This document shows, in pieces, positions 36,998 to 46,171 of a stretch of DNA of 64,000 bases. The translations under genes were made by a program, and so were the position numbers. The notes beneath the pieces are model-generated. The model was given only the letters and a program-made list of their open reading frames with translations. It had not been told where the DNA came from and did no database searches. This stretch comes from an uncultured Opitutales bacterium. GTDB taxonomy: Bacteria; Verrucomicrobiota; Verrucomicrobiia; Opitutales; UBA953. The first letter of the stretch is position 1. Each line of letters begins with the position of its first letter. The stretch lies in NCBI GenBank assembly GCA_934675585.1, contig CAKUQY010000002.1, positions 1 through 64,000 on the forward strand, in the 5' to 3' direction.

Positions 36998-37369
36998 ATG
37001 TCCCAACGCACCGTTAGAATTAACGAACTTTTGCGCCTCGAAATCAGCGAGCAAATTCACCGCCGCTGGCCAACAGAAAGCGTGCGCATCACGATTACCA
37101 ATGTCAAAATTTCACCCGATTTGCACGACGCGCGCATTTATTTTGCGGTCGTCGGCGACCATAATGCAGCAATTCAAGCGCGCGCATTTTTGACGAGCAT
37201 CACCAAAGAATTGCGCATGGCGGTTTCAAAGCGAGTCATTTTAAAATACACGCCAACTTACAAATTTATCGAAGACCGCGGGATCGAAGAATCCGCGAAC
37301 GTCATCGCCGCGCTCGACCGCGTCGCCGAAGAAGATGCAAAACGCAACGCAAAAAAAGCTGACGAATAA
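36998..37369 (+). CDS. rbfA: Ribosome-binding factor A
   Basis: Small 30S maturation factor that helps 16S rRNA 5'-end processing. It has a KH-like fold with RINELLRLEISEQIHRRW at the start, ITITNVKISPDLHDARIYF in the middle and VILKYTPTYKFIEDRGIEE near the end, all family blocks. At 123 residues it is standard, with a short charged tail. It lies 8 bp after parB. The usual neighbours infB and truB are not present, so the context is unusual. A 165-bp gap follows with TTACACAAATTACACAAAT-type repeats. Confidence 0.93.
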   Translation: MSQRTVRINELLRLEISEQIHRRWPTESVRITITNVKISPDLHDARIYFAVVGDHNAAIQARAFLTSITKELRMAVSKRVILKYTPTYKFIEDRGIEESANVIAALDRVAEEDAKRNAKKADE

Positions 37370-37534
37370 AATCGATTGCGCAAATTCTTTTATTTTATCC
37401 GCAAATTACACAAATTACACAAATTTTTGTGAGCAACAAGCCGCGATGGCGGAAACGCGCAGTTCTTTTTGTGAAATTTGAGAAATTCGTGGATAGACAA
37501 AATATAAAAATCTCAATTTTCAATTATCTAATAA

Positions 37535-38953
37535 ATGTTTGATGTTATCGTAATCGGAAGCGGGCTCGCGGGTCTGACGGGAGCGAATTATTTAGCCAAA
37601 GCCGGCTACAAAGTGATGCTCGCCGAACACCATTATCAACTCGGCGGGTTAGCGACTTATTTTAAGCGTCCAAACGGACATATTTTTGACATTTCGCTGC
37701 ACGGGTTCCCGCACGGAATGATCAAATCTTGCCGCAAATATTGGGGCAAAGAAATCGCCGACGCGATTCACCAGCTCAAAGATGTGCGCTTCATCAATCC
37801 CGAATTTAATATTCAAACAACTTTTGACAAAGCGGATTTCACGCGCATTTTAATCGAAAAATTTGGCGTTCCCGCGGAAAAAGTCAATGGATTTTTTGAG
37901 CATTTGGCGGGAATGAATTATTACGACAACGACACGCGCACAACGCGGGAACTCTTTAAACAATTTTTCCCGGGTCGCACGGACGTTTGGCGCCTGCTTC
38001 TCGAACCGATCGCCTACGCAAACGGCTCCACGCTCGACGAACCCGCGATCACTTACGGGATCGTCTTCTCAAATTTTATGAGCAAAGGCGTTTATATTTT
38101 TCAGGGCGGGACCGATTTGCTCATTCAAAAAATGACCGAAGAACTCAAGCGCAACGGCGTTGAAATCGTTCGAAACTGCTTAGTTGAAAAAATTTTAACA
38201 ACGCGCGGGAACGACGGTTTGCCACAAGTGTGCGGCGTGCGCGTCAAAAACACGCGCAACGGCGAAACGCGCGAAATCGCCTGCAAAGCCGTGCTTTCAA
38301 ACGCCAACATTCGCAACACTGTCGAACAGTTGCTCGAGCCGGGAACCGTTCCCGCGGACTTTCTAAAACAATCGCAAACCACGCGCCTCAACACTTCGTC
38401 GTGCCAAGTTTACATGGGCATTCGCAAAGGCGAAACGATCCCGCACATCGGCGATTTGGTCTTCACGTCGTCTGCGCCAAAATTCGACAGCGACGATTTG
38501 ACGGATCTTCACACGACTTCCCGCACTTACTCGGTTTATTATCCCGACACGCGCCCGCAATGGCCGTTCCCGCACTACGCGATTGTTACCTCAATCAATC
38601 AAAGATTTGACGCGTGGGAAAATCTCAGCGACGAACAATACGCCGCCGAAAAACAACGCATCATCGAAGAATCGTTTGCGGGGCTGGAACAATTTATTCC
38701 AGACATTCGCGCAAAAGTCGATTGGGTCGAAGCCGCTACGCCACGCACCGTCAAACGCTACACGACACACATGGCAGGAACGTCTTTCGGCACAAAATTT
38801 GAAGGGCTTAAAGTTTCGATGAACTTGCCAAATTATGTCCACGGACTTTATCACGCGGGTTCCGTCGGCATCATTATGTCGGGCTGGCTGGGAACGATTA
38901 ACTACGGTGTTATCACCGCCAATAAAATCGCACTCGCCCTGCCGAGAAAATAA
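37535..38953 (+). CDS. FAD-dependent oxidoreductase of the phytoene desaturase/retinol saturase type
   Basis: Flavoprotein of 472 residues. The N-terminal Rossmann motif [20 protein letters not shown] binds FAD, and [17 protein letters not shown] is the next conserved block. The C-terminal [22 protein letters not shown] is the GD-x(n)-G region as in CrtI-like proteins. The family acts on polyenes and carotenoids, either desaturating, isomerising or saturating. It might act on an aryl polyene, given the APE-like operon in the window, but the distance is over 24 kb and this is only a guess. It ends in a strong terminator formed by the iterated word. Confidence 0.85.
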   Translation: MFDVIVIGSGLAGLTGANYLAKAGYKVMLAEHHYQLGGLATYFKRPNGHIFDISLHGFPHGMIKSCRKYWGKEIADAIHQLKDVRFINPEFNIQTTFDKADFTRILIEKFGVPAEKVNGFFEHLAGMNYYDNDTRTTRELFKQFFPGRTDVWRLLLEPIAYANGSTLDEPAITYGIVFSNFMSKGVYIFQGGTDLLIQKMTEELKRNGVEIVRNCLVEKILTTRGNDGLPQVCGVRVKNTRNGETREIACKAVLSNANIRNTVEQLLEPGTVPADFLKQSQTTRLNTSSCQVYMGIRKGETIPHIGDLVFTSSAPKFDSDDLTDLHTTSRTYSVYYPDTRPQWPFPHYAIVTSINQRFDAWENLSDEQYAAEKQRIIEESFAGLEQFIPDIRAKVDWVEAATPRTVKRYTTHMAGTSFGTKFEGLKVSMNLPNYVHGLYHAGSVGIIMSGWLGTINYGVITANKIALALPRK

Positions 38954-38973
38954 AAATTGCGTTCCCGCAAAAC

Positions 38974-39014
38974 AAAAAACGCGTTCCCGTCAATCTTGCG
39001 GGAACGCGTTTTTT
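38974..39014 (+). terminator. Terminator made from an inverted pair of the iterated word
   Basis: Arms 38974-38989 and 38999-39014 pair perfectly over 16 bp: six A:T pairs plus CGCGTTCCCG/CGGGAACGCG. The T6 run completes an intrinsic terminator 21 bp after the oxidoreductase stop codon. It may also insulate the convergent tRNA-Gly. Confidence 0.95.
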
Positions 39015-39025
39015 ATATAAAAATT

Positions 39026-39099
39026 TGGTGCGCCTTGTGAGAATCGAACTCACCTCTCAACCTTGGGAAGGTCACATTCTACCGATAAACTAAAGGCGC
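39026..39099 (-). tRNA. tRNA-Gly (CCC)
   Basis: Minus-strand cloverleaf: acceptor GCGCCTT/AAGGCGC, D-arm GTTTATCGGTAGAAT, anticodon loop TTCCCAA (anticodon CCC), T-arm GTGAG-TTCGATT-CTCAC, encoded CCA. The anticodon stem contains two G-T pairs. The discriminator is A, where bacterial tRNA-Gly usually has T. It borders the repeat-flanked autotransporter region. Confidence 0.93.
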
Positions 39100-39164
39100 A
39101 TGAAATTTATATTAACACAAACAAAACTCAAAGACCAATTTTATTTTTCGGCGCAAAGACGAAA

Positions 39165-39275
39165 AATTTCAAAAGCGCTTCGTGAAAAGCGCGTTCCCGC
39201 GAAAAAAGCGCCTGCGGCGAAAAGGTTTTTATGGGAGGAGCGGCATCTTGCCGCTCCATTTTTGTTATTTTTTCT
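39165..39275 (+). repeat. 111-bp direct repeat, left copy
   Basis: From AATTTCAAAAGCGCTTCG to TTGTTATTTTTTCT. It matches 45163-45273 at 109 of 111 positions by eye. It contains GCGCTT/AAGCGC and a perfect hairpin GGAGCGGCA-TCT-TGCCGCTCC followed by a T-rich tract, thus resembling a terminator. The two copies flank the autotransporter gene. A partial inverted copy lies at about 45986-46012. Confidence 0.9.
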
Positions 39276-39299
39276 GCAAACTCAAAGCACCAACGGCGC

Positions 39300-39375
39300 G
39301 ACAGAATTAGCCCAGGGCGCAAGCCCTGGGTAAAAGAATAAAATCCACCAGCCCTGAAAGGGCGACAGAACACGG
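39300..39375. repeat. Dispersed GCCCAGGGC/GCCCTGGGTAA repeat
   Basis: AGCCCAGGGCGCAAGCCCTG, then GGTAA, and AGCCCTGAAAGGGCGACAGA form two hairpins. A diverged copy is at 50246-50312. Similar sequence is familiar to me from several Planctomycetes/Verrucomicrobia/Bacteroidetes genomes, from memory. Positions 39376-39476 hold only A/T-rich upstream sequence of the next gene. Confidence 0.65.
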
Positions 39376-39476
39376 GAACAGAAATCGCGCGGGAACGTGC
39401 TTTTTAGTTTGATTTTACTTAATTTTAAATGTATTCTTAAAAAGCACCCTTCTCTATCATTTCTACCTCAAGTTTT

Positions 39477-42400
39477 ATGAAAAATCCAATTTCTACGATT
39501 TCCAAAACTTTTCTTTTCGCGGCAGCGTTGAGCGCAACCGCAATTAGTGCCGACGCGACAACGCCGACTGACGTTTACAGTGATCCACTCATAAATATTC
39601 AATGGCAATGGGAACCTTCGCGTGGCGGCATCAATATTGCTGACGCATGGAACGCAGGCATCACTGGCAAAGGAATTGTAATTGGAATTAACGATGATTG
39701 GGTAGAACCCTTTCATGAAGATTTAAATGTCTCCACATACAACCCTACAACCAATTGGAGAACAGCGAATTTCAGTCAAGGATTAAGTTATGATTTTGTT
39801 AATCCTGGATTTTCGCCTTCTCCTTCAGATCCACAACCTTATGAGGAAGATCGTCATGGGACAGCTTGTGCGGGAATGGCTGCGGCAATTGGCGGGAACA
39901 ACCTTGGGATCGTAGGTGCGGCACCAGGAGCAACGATTGCAGGATTAAATGGTAGTGGTAGCTACGAAGCAAGATTTTGGGCTTCGGGCGTTAGTGAATC
40001 TGGAGTATATCAAGGAGAGGCATTAATCGATATTAAAAGTAATTCTTATGGCGGGAACTTTTCTAATCCAAATGGAAATATTAATGGCGTTGCACTAACT
40101 GCGGCAAATAATATCATTTATTTATTTTCAGCAGGAAATGCTCGTGCAGAAAGTGATCATCAATATGGTAATCCTACGAATACTGGATTTCGGAACAATA
40201 ATAATGACAGAAGAATAATTACTGTTGCCGCATCTAATAATACAAATCAATATGCATCATTTTCAAATTATGGTTCTAATGTTTTTGTTACAGCACCAGG
40301 TATTGATGTACCTTCAACAGGCAGGACAGGTTCAGGTTATCTAAATCAAAATTATACTTATTTTAATGGCACTTCTGCCGCAACGCCTCTTGTTTCGGGA
40401 GTAATGGCTTTGGGTAAACAGGTCTTTAAAGATATGGACGTGCGCTGGGCGAAACACGCAATCGCATGGTCAAGCGGACATAATGAAAATCCTAATATTG
40501 ATCCTGATAGTAAATCGTTAGCAACTGCCTACAAATTACCGTGGGAACCTGAAGCAACAGGTTTTTGGCAAAAAAACAACGGCGGTTATTGGTTTAGCAA
40601 CAATTATGGTTTTGGGAAAATAGACGCGGTTGGATTTGTCGATGCCACCAAAAATATTCTCTACACGACAACCGAAAAAACCTTTGTCGTTCCCGAAGCC
40701 AATTTCACGGGTGGCGACATTACGAGTTCCGAATTAGTGCGCAAAACTTCCTACAAATTTACGCCCGAAAACGCGGCGCTTTCGCAAAATCTTGAAACCG
40801 TTGCTGTGCGCGTTAATTTTTCAAACGCCGCACGCACCAATCTCAATCTTTCAACGCTCAAAATCACGCTCATCGCTCCCGACGGTGCTTCCAGCGTTGT
40901 TGTCTCGCCATCGGTTGGAGACCCTGAAACAAAAAATGTCGTCAGCTATTACACATTTCTCACCAACGCTTTTTGGGGCGCCAATTATGGAAATTCGGGC
41001 GAATGGACTGTCGAAATCCAATACAACGCCAACGCGGCGGGAACCAACACAACTGGCTGGGTGACAATGAACCAAGTCGAATTCTCAACCGGCAATGTTG
41101 TTTTTGAAGACACAACCATTCAAGACATCGCTGCAGGAACGAGCATTGATGCGCACGCAATCGCGCTCGACAACAGCACCAGCAATTTTACCGTCGCGGG
41201 AACGATGAATCTCGAAGATTCTGTTTTTGTCAATGGCGGCACGCTCAATCTCGCCGCCACAGGAACGCTTGCGCCCTACACAGCTGGACAATTTGGCGCG
41301 GACAAAGGCCTCAAATTCCAACAAACTGGCGGCACTGTCAATTTTGCGGGAACGGCAAATTTTAAGCGCGGCTTCAAACAAACGGGCGGCACGTTTAATT
41401 TTTCGGGAACGTTAAATTCAGAGAAAGGCATTTACGTTTCGGGAACGGGCTCGTTTGTCATCGCAGCTGCCACTTCGCTCGCCAACGATTTGTTTGTTAG
41501 CGGCGCCGACGCTTCGCTCATTATCAACGATGGCGGCAATTTAGATTATTCGGCGGGAACGCTCACGGTTGACGATGGCGCAACGTTGACATTTAATTCG
41601 GACAACGTTTCGAGCTCGACCATTACAATCAATTCTAACGCGCTCATCGTCATCACCAACAAAGCCAAATTCAAACTCAACATCGCGCAAAATGTTGCCG
41701 ATTTTCAAAATTTTGATTTTGTCGCAGTGAGCGCTTCCTATTTAGCGACCGTTCAATTGGCAAACGAAAATATTTCAATCGTCGGCAACGACGGCAATTA
41801 CACAGGCAATTTTGACCTCATAAAAGACAACGGCAAATTGATTGTTTCGCTCATTGGGAACATGAAATTGATTTCCGAAGAAGACCAAGACTACGAAGTT
41901 TCAAGCAACGGCGCACGTTTTCGTTCAACCTTGAAAAATTACGCGGGAACGCTCACGGGAACGGGAATTTTAGAGTCCAACTTTGACATTTCATTTGCCG
42001 CCAACGCGTCTGGTTTTTCGGGCGAAACAAAAATTTCAAACAGCAATTTCACCATCAAATCTGGCGCGCAACTCGGCACGGGAACATTCACAGTTGGCGC
42101 CAACGCAAATTTGATTTTTGACGGCAACCAAACTTTCAACAACACCGTCAGCGGCGATGGCTCAATGAAAGTCATTGCGGGAACGCTCAATTTTGGCGGG
42201 AACGCCAGCACGCTCGCGGGAACGGCAACTGTTGACGGCAACAGCGCAAAAATCATCGCGGGAACGGGCTCAACACTCAATAATCTCGCCCTCAAAAACA
42301 ACGCTTCGGCAGAATTGGCGGGAACGATCAACGGCGATTTATCAATCGCGGGCGCAAGCGCAACGCTAAAAACAGGCGCAACGGTTGCGGGAAAATTTAT

Positions 42401-45128
42401 TCTCAACAACGCCACGCTCACAACAGAAAGTGAATTGACGCTCAACAATAATGCCGAAAATCTTTTTGGCAACAATTCAAAAATCATCGGCAATGTCACT
42501 GTCGCCAATGCCAATTTAACCATCAACGAATCGACCATCGAAGGTAATTTAAAAATCGACAACATAGCGGGAACGGTAAAATTAAACGGTGCAAAAATCA
42601 TAGGCGATTTTACGGCTACCGCGGGAACAGTTAATTTGGTCGGCAGCAACAATGTCAGCGGCGAAATTTCAATCAGTAGTGGTGTCACGCTCAACCAAGA
42701 CACGAACGCAACATTGACCGCGGAAACGATGACAATCAACCACGCTAATTACGACCTTGCAGGCAGTGCGAATATCGAAAATCTTGTCATTCAAAACGGC
42801 TCTACATTCACACAAGGCGCCGATGGAGCAATTCGTAGTTTGCAATTGCTCAACAATTCGACCGCAACGCTCGCGGGAATAGTCGCGGGCGCGGTTTCTG
42901 TTGACGCAACTTCAATGCTCACAGCAACCGCAAACGCGTTCACAAACACCGCCGTCACCAACAATGGTAAACTTTATTTAAAAGCGGGAACGCTCACACA
43001 ACGCATTTCCGGCACGGGAACGACGACGATTACCGAAGACATCACAACCACGGCAAACAACGTCGGCTCGAAATTTACAACCAACGAAAATGTCGCAATC
43101 ACACTCACTGCGGGAACGCTCGAAAATCAAATCACCGGTGCGGGAACAATTATTATCGCAGGCAATGTTGACGGCAACGCAGACAATTTTGATAACAAAA
43201 TTACAATCAACAACGCCGCCACGCTCACGCTCAACGCGGGAACGCTCGGCAAAGTAATTTCGGGCGCGGGAACAACAATTATCGCGGGCGAAGTTACAAC
43301 CAATGCCGACAATTTAGGCACGCAAACAATTGTCAACCAAGACAAAAAAATTACGCTCAGCGCGGGAACGCTCAATCGCCAAATCAGCGGCGACGGCACA
43401 ATCGCAATCACGGGCGATGTCACCGCGAGCGCCAATAATTTAAACGCCAATGTTGAAAACAGTGGCGCGCTCACGCTCACCACGGGAACACTCAACAAGC
43501 CAATCGCGGGAACGGGTACAATCGCGCTCGCAGGCGACATTAAAACAGACGCCAGCAATTTGGGCGCAAGTTTGCAAAATAATCAACGTCTCGTTTTGAC
43601 AGGCGGCGCGCTCATGAACTCGATTACGGGAACGGGAACGACCGAGATTATTGGCAACATCGCCGTTTTTGGGAACAATCCGTTCGGGAACAATCGCATC
43701 GTTGTCAACGGCGGCAGAATGAATTTGAACAACGGCATCACAATCAACAATACCGTCAAATTATTGCTTTCAGACGAATATCGCATCATCGCCGACAGCG
43801 CCGCGCCCGAAGCCGCGTTTGGCGGGAACGGCAATTTTACAGGAACGCTCTTGATTTCTGCAATCAACAATCGCTACGTTTCGCAATTTGACGATTTAAC
43901 GCTGCTTTCGTTTGCATTGGCAGAAGCAAATTCGACACTCGCAACTTCACTCGCGCAAGCCAATATTTTGATCGACGAAACTCTCTGGGCAGATTGGTCA
44001 ATAATCAATCTCACCAACGGCACACTGACGCTCGCCTACCGCTACGACACAACGCCATACAGCGCGCCATCGGGCTTGAACGAACTTTACAAACTCGTCG
44101 GCGATAAACGCATTTTGGGCTACGTAAAATCAACATTTGACGCACGCTTAGTTGCGCTCTCGCCAATCGGCTACGCCAGCTTGCTCGAAATGCAAAACGG
44201 CTGTGCCAATCTCGTCAACGATTTGCTACGGGAACGCCTCGAACAACGCCGCTACGAAACTGCGAACGCGTGGGACAATTCAATGTCTTGCAAATTTTAC
44301 GCCAACGCATTCGGACAATCGCGCGATAGCAGCGGCAACGGCACAAAATCAGCAAATTATGATATCAACCACAAGGGAGTAGTTGCTGGAGTGGACGTGC
44401 CACTTTCAAATAGAGCACTTTTTGGATTTGGTGTCGCAGCTGATATTGCTAACGCACAAGTTAAAAACGGCGAAAAAAATCAAGCCGACACTACGATGCT
44501 CACATTCTCAGGAATGCAAATGTTTAACAATACTTACATCGGCTTGGGGTTGAGCGCGGGAACGTCTTGGCTCGAAGCCAAACGCACACTCGACAACGAA
44601 AACTTCTCAAAGAAAACCAACGGTCTCAACGCTAATTTGTCAGTTATCGCAGGCGCAGGTTGGATTCTCAACGAACAAGCCGGCATCGATTTTTCGCCAT
44701 TTGTCGGCGTTGATATCGCCTACACTTACGTCAAAGGTTTTAGTGAAAACACACCCGCAGATTCCGCACAATCTGCCGCACTCAAAGTCGATTCATTCGA
44801 TCATTTTTCAGTGCGTGGCAAAATCGGTGCTTCGCTCAATTGGCGCGCAAGTAAAAACTGGCGTTTAGGCATCGAAGCAACATTCGCTCACGAATTCGTA
44901 AAACCTGAATTAGATATCGACGCAGCATTCAAACAAAACGCTGCAATCGGCGATCAAAAATTCACTTCAACCGCGTATTTGATGGAAGAAAATAGCTTCC
45001 AAATCGGCCCGCGTCTCGACTACACGCTCAACCGCAATTGGTCGCTCTCACTCGCTTACACTTACGAAAGCGATTTCAAAGATGTAACCAGCCACAGCGG
45101 GAACGTCGGCGCGCGTTGCAGATTCTAA
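39477..45128 (+). CDS. Subtilisin/kexin-like autotransporter with P-domain
   Basis: Type V secreted protein of 1,883 residues. Domains: signal peptide (1-27); S8 protease (about 45-375) with catalytic triad D73 in INDDWVE, H127 in DRHGTACAG and S300 in NGTSAATPLVSG, closest to the kexin-like (S8B) pattern; a proprotein-convertase P-domain (about 415-545); a long beta-helical passenger (545-1600); and a C-terminal autotransporter barrel (1600-1883) ending in RCRF. Residues 1170-1418 hold six 40-42-residue repeats, most beginning AGTL, coded by the iterated word. The protease part is A/T-richer and lacks the word; the passenger has about 25 copies, all in one orientation, so the gene looks mosaic. 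The cleavage target is unknown. Confidence 0.9.
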   Translation: MKNPISTISKTFLFAAALSATAISADATTPTDVYSDPLINIQWQWEPSRGGINIADAWNAGITGKGIVIGINDDWVEPFHEDLNVSTYNPTTNWRTANFSQGLSYDFVNPGFSPSPSDPQPYEEDRHGTACAGMAAAIGGNNLGIVGAAPGATIAGLNGSGSYEARFWASGVSESGVYQGEALIDIKSNSYGGNFSNPNGNINGVALTAANNIIYLFSAGNARAESDHQYGNPTNTGFRNNNNDRRIITVAASNNTNQYASFSNYGSNVFVTAPGIDVPSTGRTGSGYLNQNYTYFNGTSAATPLVSGVMALGKQVFKDMDVRWAKHAIAWSSGHNENPNIDPDSKSLATAYKLPWEPEATGFWQKNNGGYWFSNNYGFGKIDAVGFVDATKNILYTTTEKTFVVPEANFTGGDITSSELVRKTSYKFTPENAALSQNLETVAVRVNFSNAARTNLNLSTLKITLIAPDGASSVVVSPSVGDPETKNVVSYYTFLTNAFWGANYGNSGEWTVEIQYNANAAGTNTTGWVTMNQVEFSTGNVVFEDTTIQDIAAGTSIDAHAIALDNSTSNFTVAGTMNLEDSVFVNGGTLNLAATGTLAPYTAGQFGADKGLKFQQTGGTVNFAGTANFKRGFKQTGGTFNFSGTLNSEKGIYVSGTGSFVIAAATSLANDLFVSGADASLIINDGGNLDYSAGTLTVDDGATLTFNSDNVSSSTITINSNALIVITNKAKFKLNIAQNVADFQNFDFVAVSASYLATVQLANENISIVGNDGNYTGNFDLIKDNGKLIVSLIGNMKLISEEDQDYEVSSNGARFRSTLKNYAGTLTGTGILESNFDISFAANASGFSGETKISNSNFTIKSGAQLGTGTFTVGANANLIFDGNQTFNNTVSGDGSMKVIAGTLNFGGNASTLAGTATVDGNSAKIIAGTGSTLNNLALKNNASAELAGTINGDLSIAGASATLKTGATVAGKFILNNATLTTESELTLNNNAENLFGNNSKIIGNVTVANANLTINESTIEGNLKIDNIAGTVKLNGAKIIGDFTATAGTVNLVGSNNVSGEISISSGVTLNQDTNATLTAETMTINHANYDLAGSANIENLVIQNGSTFTQGADGAIRSLQLLNNSTATLAGIVAGAVSVDATSMLTATANAFTNTAVTNNGKLYLKAGTLTQRISGTGTTTITEDITTTANNVGSKFTTNENVAITLTAGTLENQITGAGTIIIAGNVDGNADNFDNKITINNAATLTLNAGTLGKVISGAGTTIIAGEVTTNADNLGTQTIVNQDKKITLSAGTLNRQISGDGTIAITGDVTASANNLNANVENSGALTLTTGTLNKPIAGTGTIALAGDIKTDASNLGASLQNNQRLVLTGGALMNSITGTGTTEIIGNIAVFGNNPFGNNRIVVNGGRMNLNNGITINNTVKLLLSDEYRIIADSAAPEAAFGGNGNFTGTLLISAINNRYVSQFDDLTLLSFALAEANSTLATSLAQANILIDETLWADWSIINLTNGTLTLAYRYDTTPYSAPSGLNELYKLVGDKRILGYVKSTFDARLVALSPIGYASLLEMQNGCANLVNDLLRERLEQRRYETANAWDNSMSCKFYANAFGQSRDSSGNGTKSANYDINHKGVVAGVDVPLSNRALFGFGVAADIANAQVKNGEKNQADTTMLTFSGMQMFNNTYIGLGLSAGTSWLEAKRTLDNENFSKKTNGLNANLSVIAGAGWILNEQAGIDFSPFVGVDIAYTYVKGFSENTPADSAQSAALKVDSFDHFSVRGKIGASLNWRASKNWRLGIEATFAHEFVKPELDIDAAFKQNAAIGDQKFTSTAYLMEENSFQIGPRLDYTLNRNWSLSLAYTYESDFKDVTSHSGNVGARCRF

Positions 45129-45162
45129 TCGCGCGGGAACGCGGGAATGATGGGAACGGGAT

Positions 45163-45273
45163 AATTTCAAAAGCGCTTCGCGAAAAGCGCGTTCCCGCGA
45201 AAAAAGCGCCTGCGGCGAAAAGGTTTTTATGGGAGGAGCGGCATCTTGTCGCTCCATTTTTGTTATTTTTTCT
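45163..45273 (+). repeat. 111-bp direct repeat, right copy
   Basis: Differs from 39165-39275 at two positions: GCG for GTG in the first hairpin and TGTCGCTCC for TGCCGCTCC in the second. Lying 35 bp after the autotransporter stop, its GGAGCGGCA hairpin and T-rich tail may also act as that gene's terminator. Confidence 0.9.
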
Positions 45274-45485
45274 CGCAAACTCTAAGCGCTGAAAGCGCGA
45301 CAGAACACGGGAACGGGATTTTTTTCAACGCCAATTGCGCAAAAGAAACACAAAATTACGCAAATATTTTTTGATGTTGTACGGGAGCGCGTGAAGGCTC
45401 AACTCGAATAAGCGCGGCTTTTAACCTGCGGGAACGTCAAAACCCACGCGCGTGGAACGCGCAACTTTGCCGCGCGGGCTTGTGT

Positions 45486-45650
45486 TTTTTTAGTTCACTC
45501 CCTTCGGGACTGATTTTATTTTTGATCTACCCCCACACGCTCGCGTTCCCGCTCGCTTTTGTGGGGGTTAGCCATCGCGGGAACGCGTTCCCGCAATTTC
45601 AGTGCCTTCGGCACAAGCAACGCTCCTATTTCACCCTATTGAACCTACGG
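45486..45650 (+). repeat. TACCCCCACAC element, deleted copy
   Basis: Second copy of the element at 27031-27260. The inverted ends ACCCCCACA/TGTGGGGGT are kept, but the internal GACGATGACAATGACGATG block is lost and a copy of the iterated word lies there instead. The 18-bp palindrome GCGGGAACGCGTTCCCGC is at 45577-45594, followed by CCTATTGAACCTACGG. Confidence 0.85.
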
Positions 45651-45710
45651 CACTTCAATTTCCACTTCCCGCCCCCACTCCCGCGCTACCCCAAAAAAAC
45701 AATTCGCGAA

Positions 45711-45786
45711 ATGTTAAATATCGCTTCGCTCGGTATGCGTTTTAATTTGCACAATGTTAAATGTCGCTTCGCTCGGTATGCGTTTA
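45711..45786 (+). repeat. Tandem duplication of 33-bp units
   Basis: ATGTTAAATATCGCTTCGCT with CGGTATGCGTTTT (45711-45743) recurs at 45754-45786, period 43. Part of the gene-free 1-kb stretch 45129-46114. Confidence 0.8.
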
Positions 45787-45820
45787 AAAAATCTATGCCT
45801 CATTCCCACGTTCCCGCGAA

Positions 45821-46012
45821 GTTTTTTTAGTTCACTCCCTTCGGGACTGATGTTATTTTGTTCTTACCCCCACACGCGAGACGCGCATTCGCGCGACTAT
45901 GACGATGACAATGACGATGACCGAGTTTGAAAATAACTGAAATAAAATTTGCTCGCTTTTGTGGGGGTTAACCGTCGCGGGAACGCGCTTTTCGCGAAGC
46001 GCTTTTGAAATT
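45821..46012 (+). repeat. TACCCCCACAC element, third copy, with inverted piece of the 111-bp repeat
   Basis: Full internal block retained: CACGCGAGACGCGCATTCGC, then GACGATGACAATGACGATG and the closing TGTGGGGGTT. Here the right flank reads GCGGGAACGCGCTTTTCGCG then AAGCGCTTTTGAAATTTTC, which is the inverse of the start of the 111-bp repeat. The two repeat families are therefore recombined with one another. Confidence 0.85.
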
Positions 46013-46114
46013 TTCTTCGCGGGAATTGGCGTTTATTCGTAGTTTAAAAACCTTTCCCGTTCCCGCCATTCCCGCGTTCCCGCGAAATTTATCTCTCGTT
46101 TTTACTTTAAAACA

Positions 46115-46143
46115 TTGACGCGGCGCGATGAATAAAAGATAAT
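46115..46143 (+). promoter_or_regulatory. Predicted promoter of the pseudopilin operon
   Basis: TTGACG (46115-46120), 17-bp spacer, GATAAT (46138-46143). Predicted leader of about 22 nt before the ATG at 46172. Confidence 0.6.
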
Positions 46144-46171
46144 AGAAAGAAACACAAACCCCTTAAAATTT

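Noticed and set aside
35177..37534. parS site near parB
   Set aside because: I saw no match to the TGTTTCACGTGAAACA-type consensus in this stretch.
39128..39373. Possible small gene with PFRAGGFYSFTQGLRPG-like product
   Set aside because: It reads across two hairpin repeats and the 111-bp repeat; such frames are known to me as spurious translations of dispersed repeats.
41180..43700. Regularly spaced GCGGGAACGC copies resembling a CRISPR array
   Set aside because: Spacing is irregular outside the passenger repeats, the units are in frame within one coding sequence, and the word is found throughout the window; no cas gene is present.
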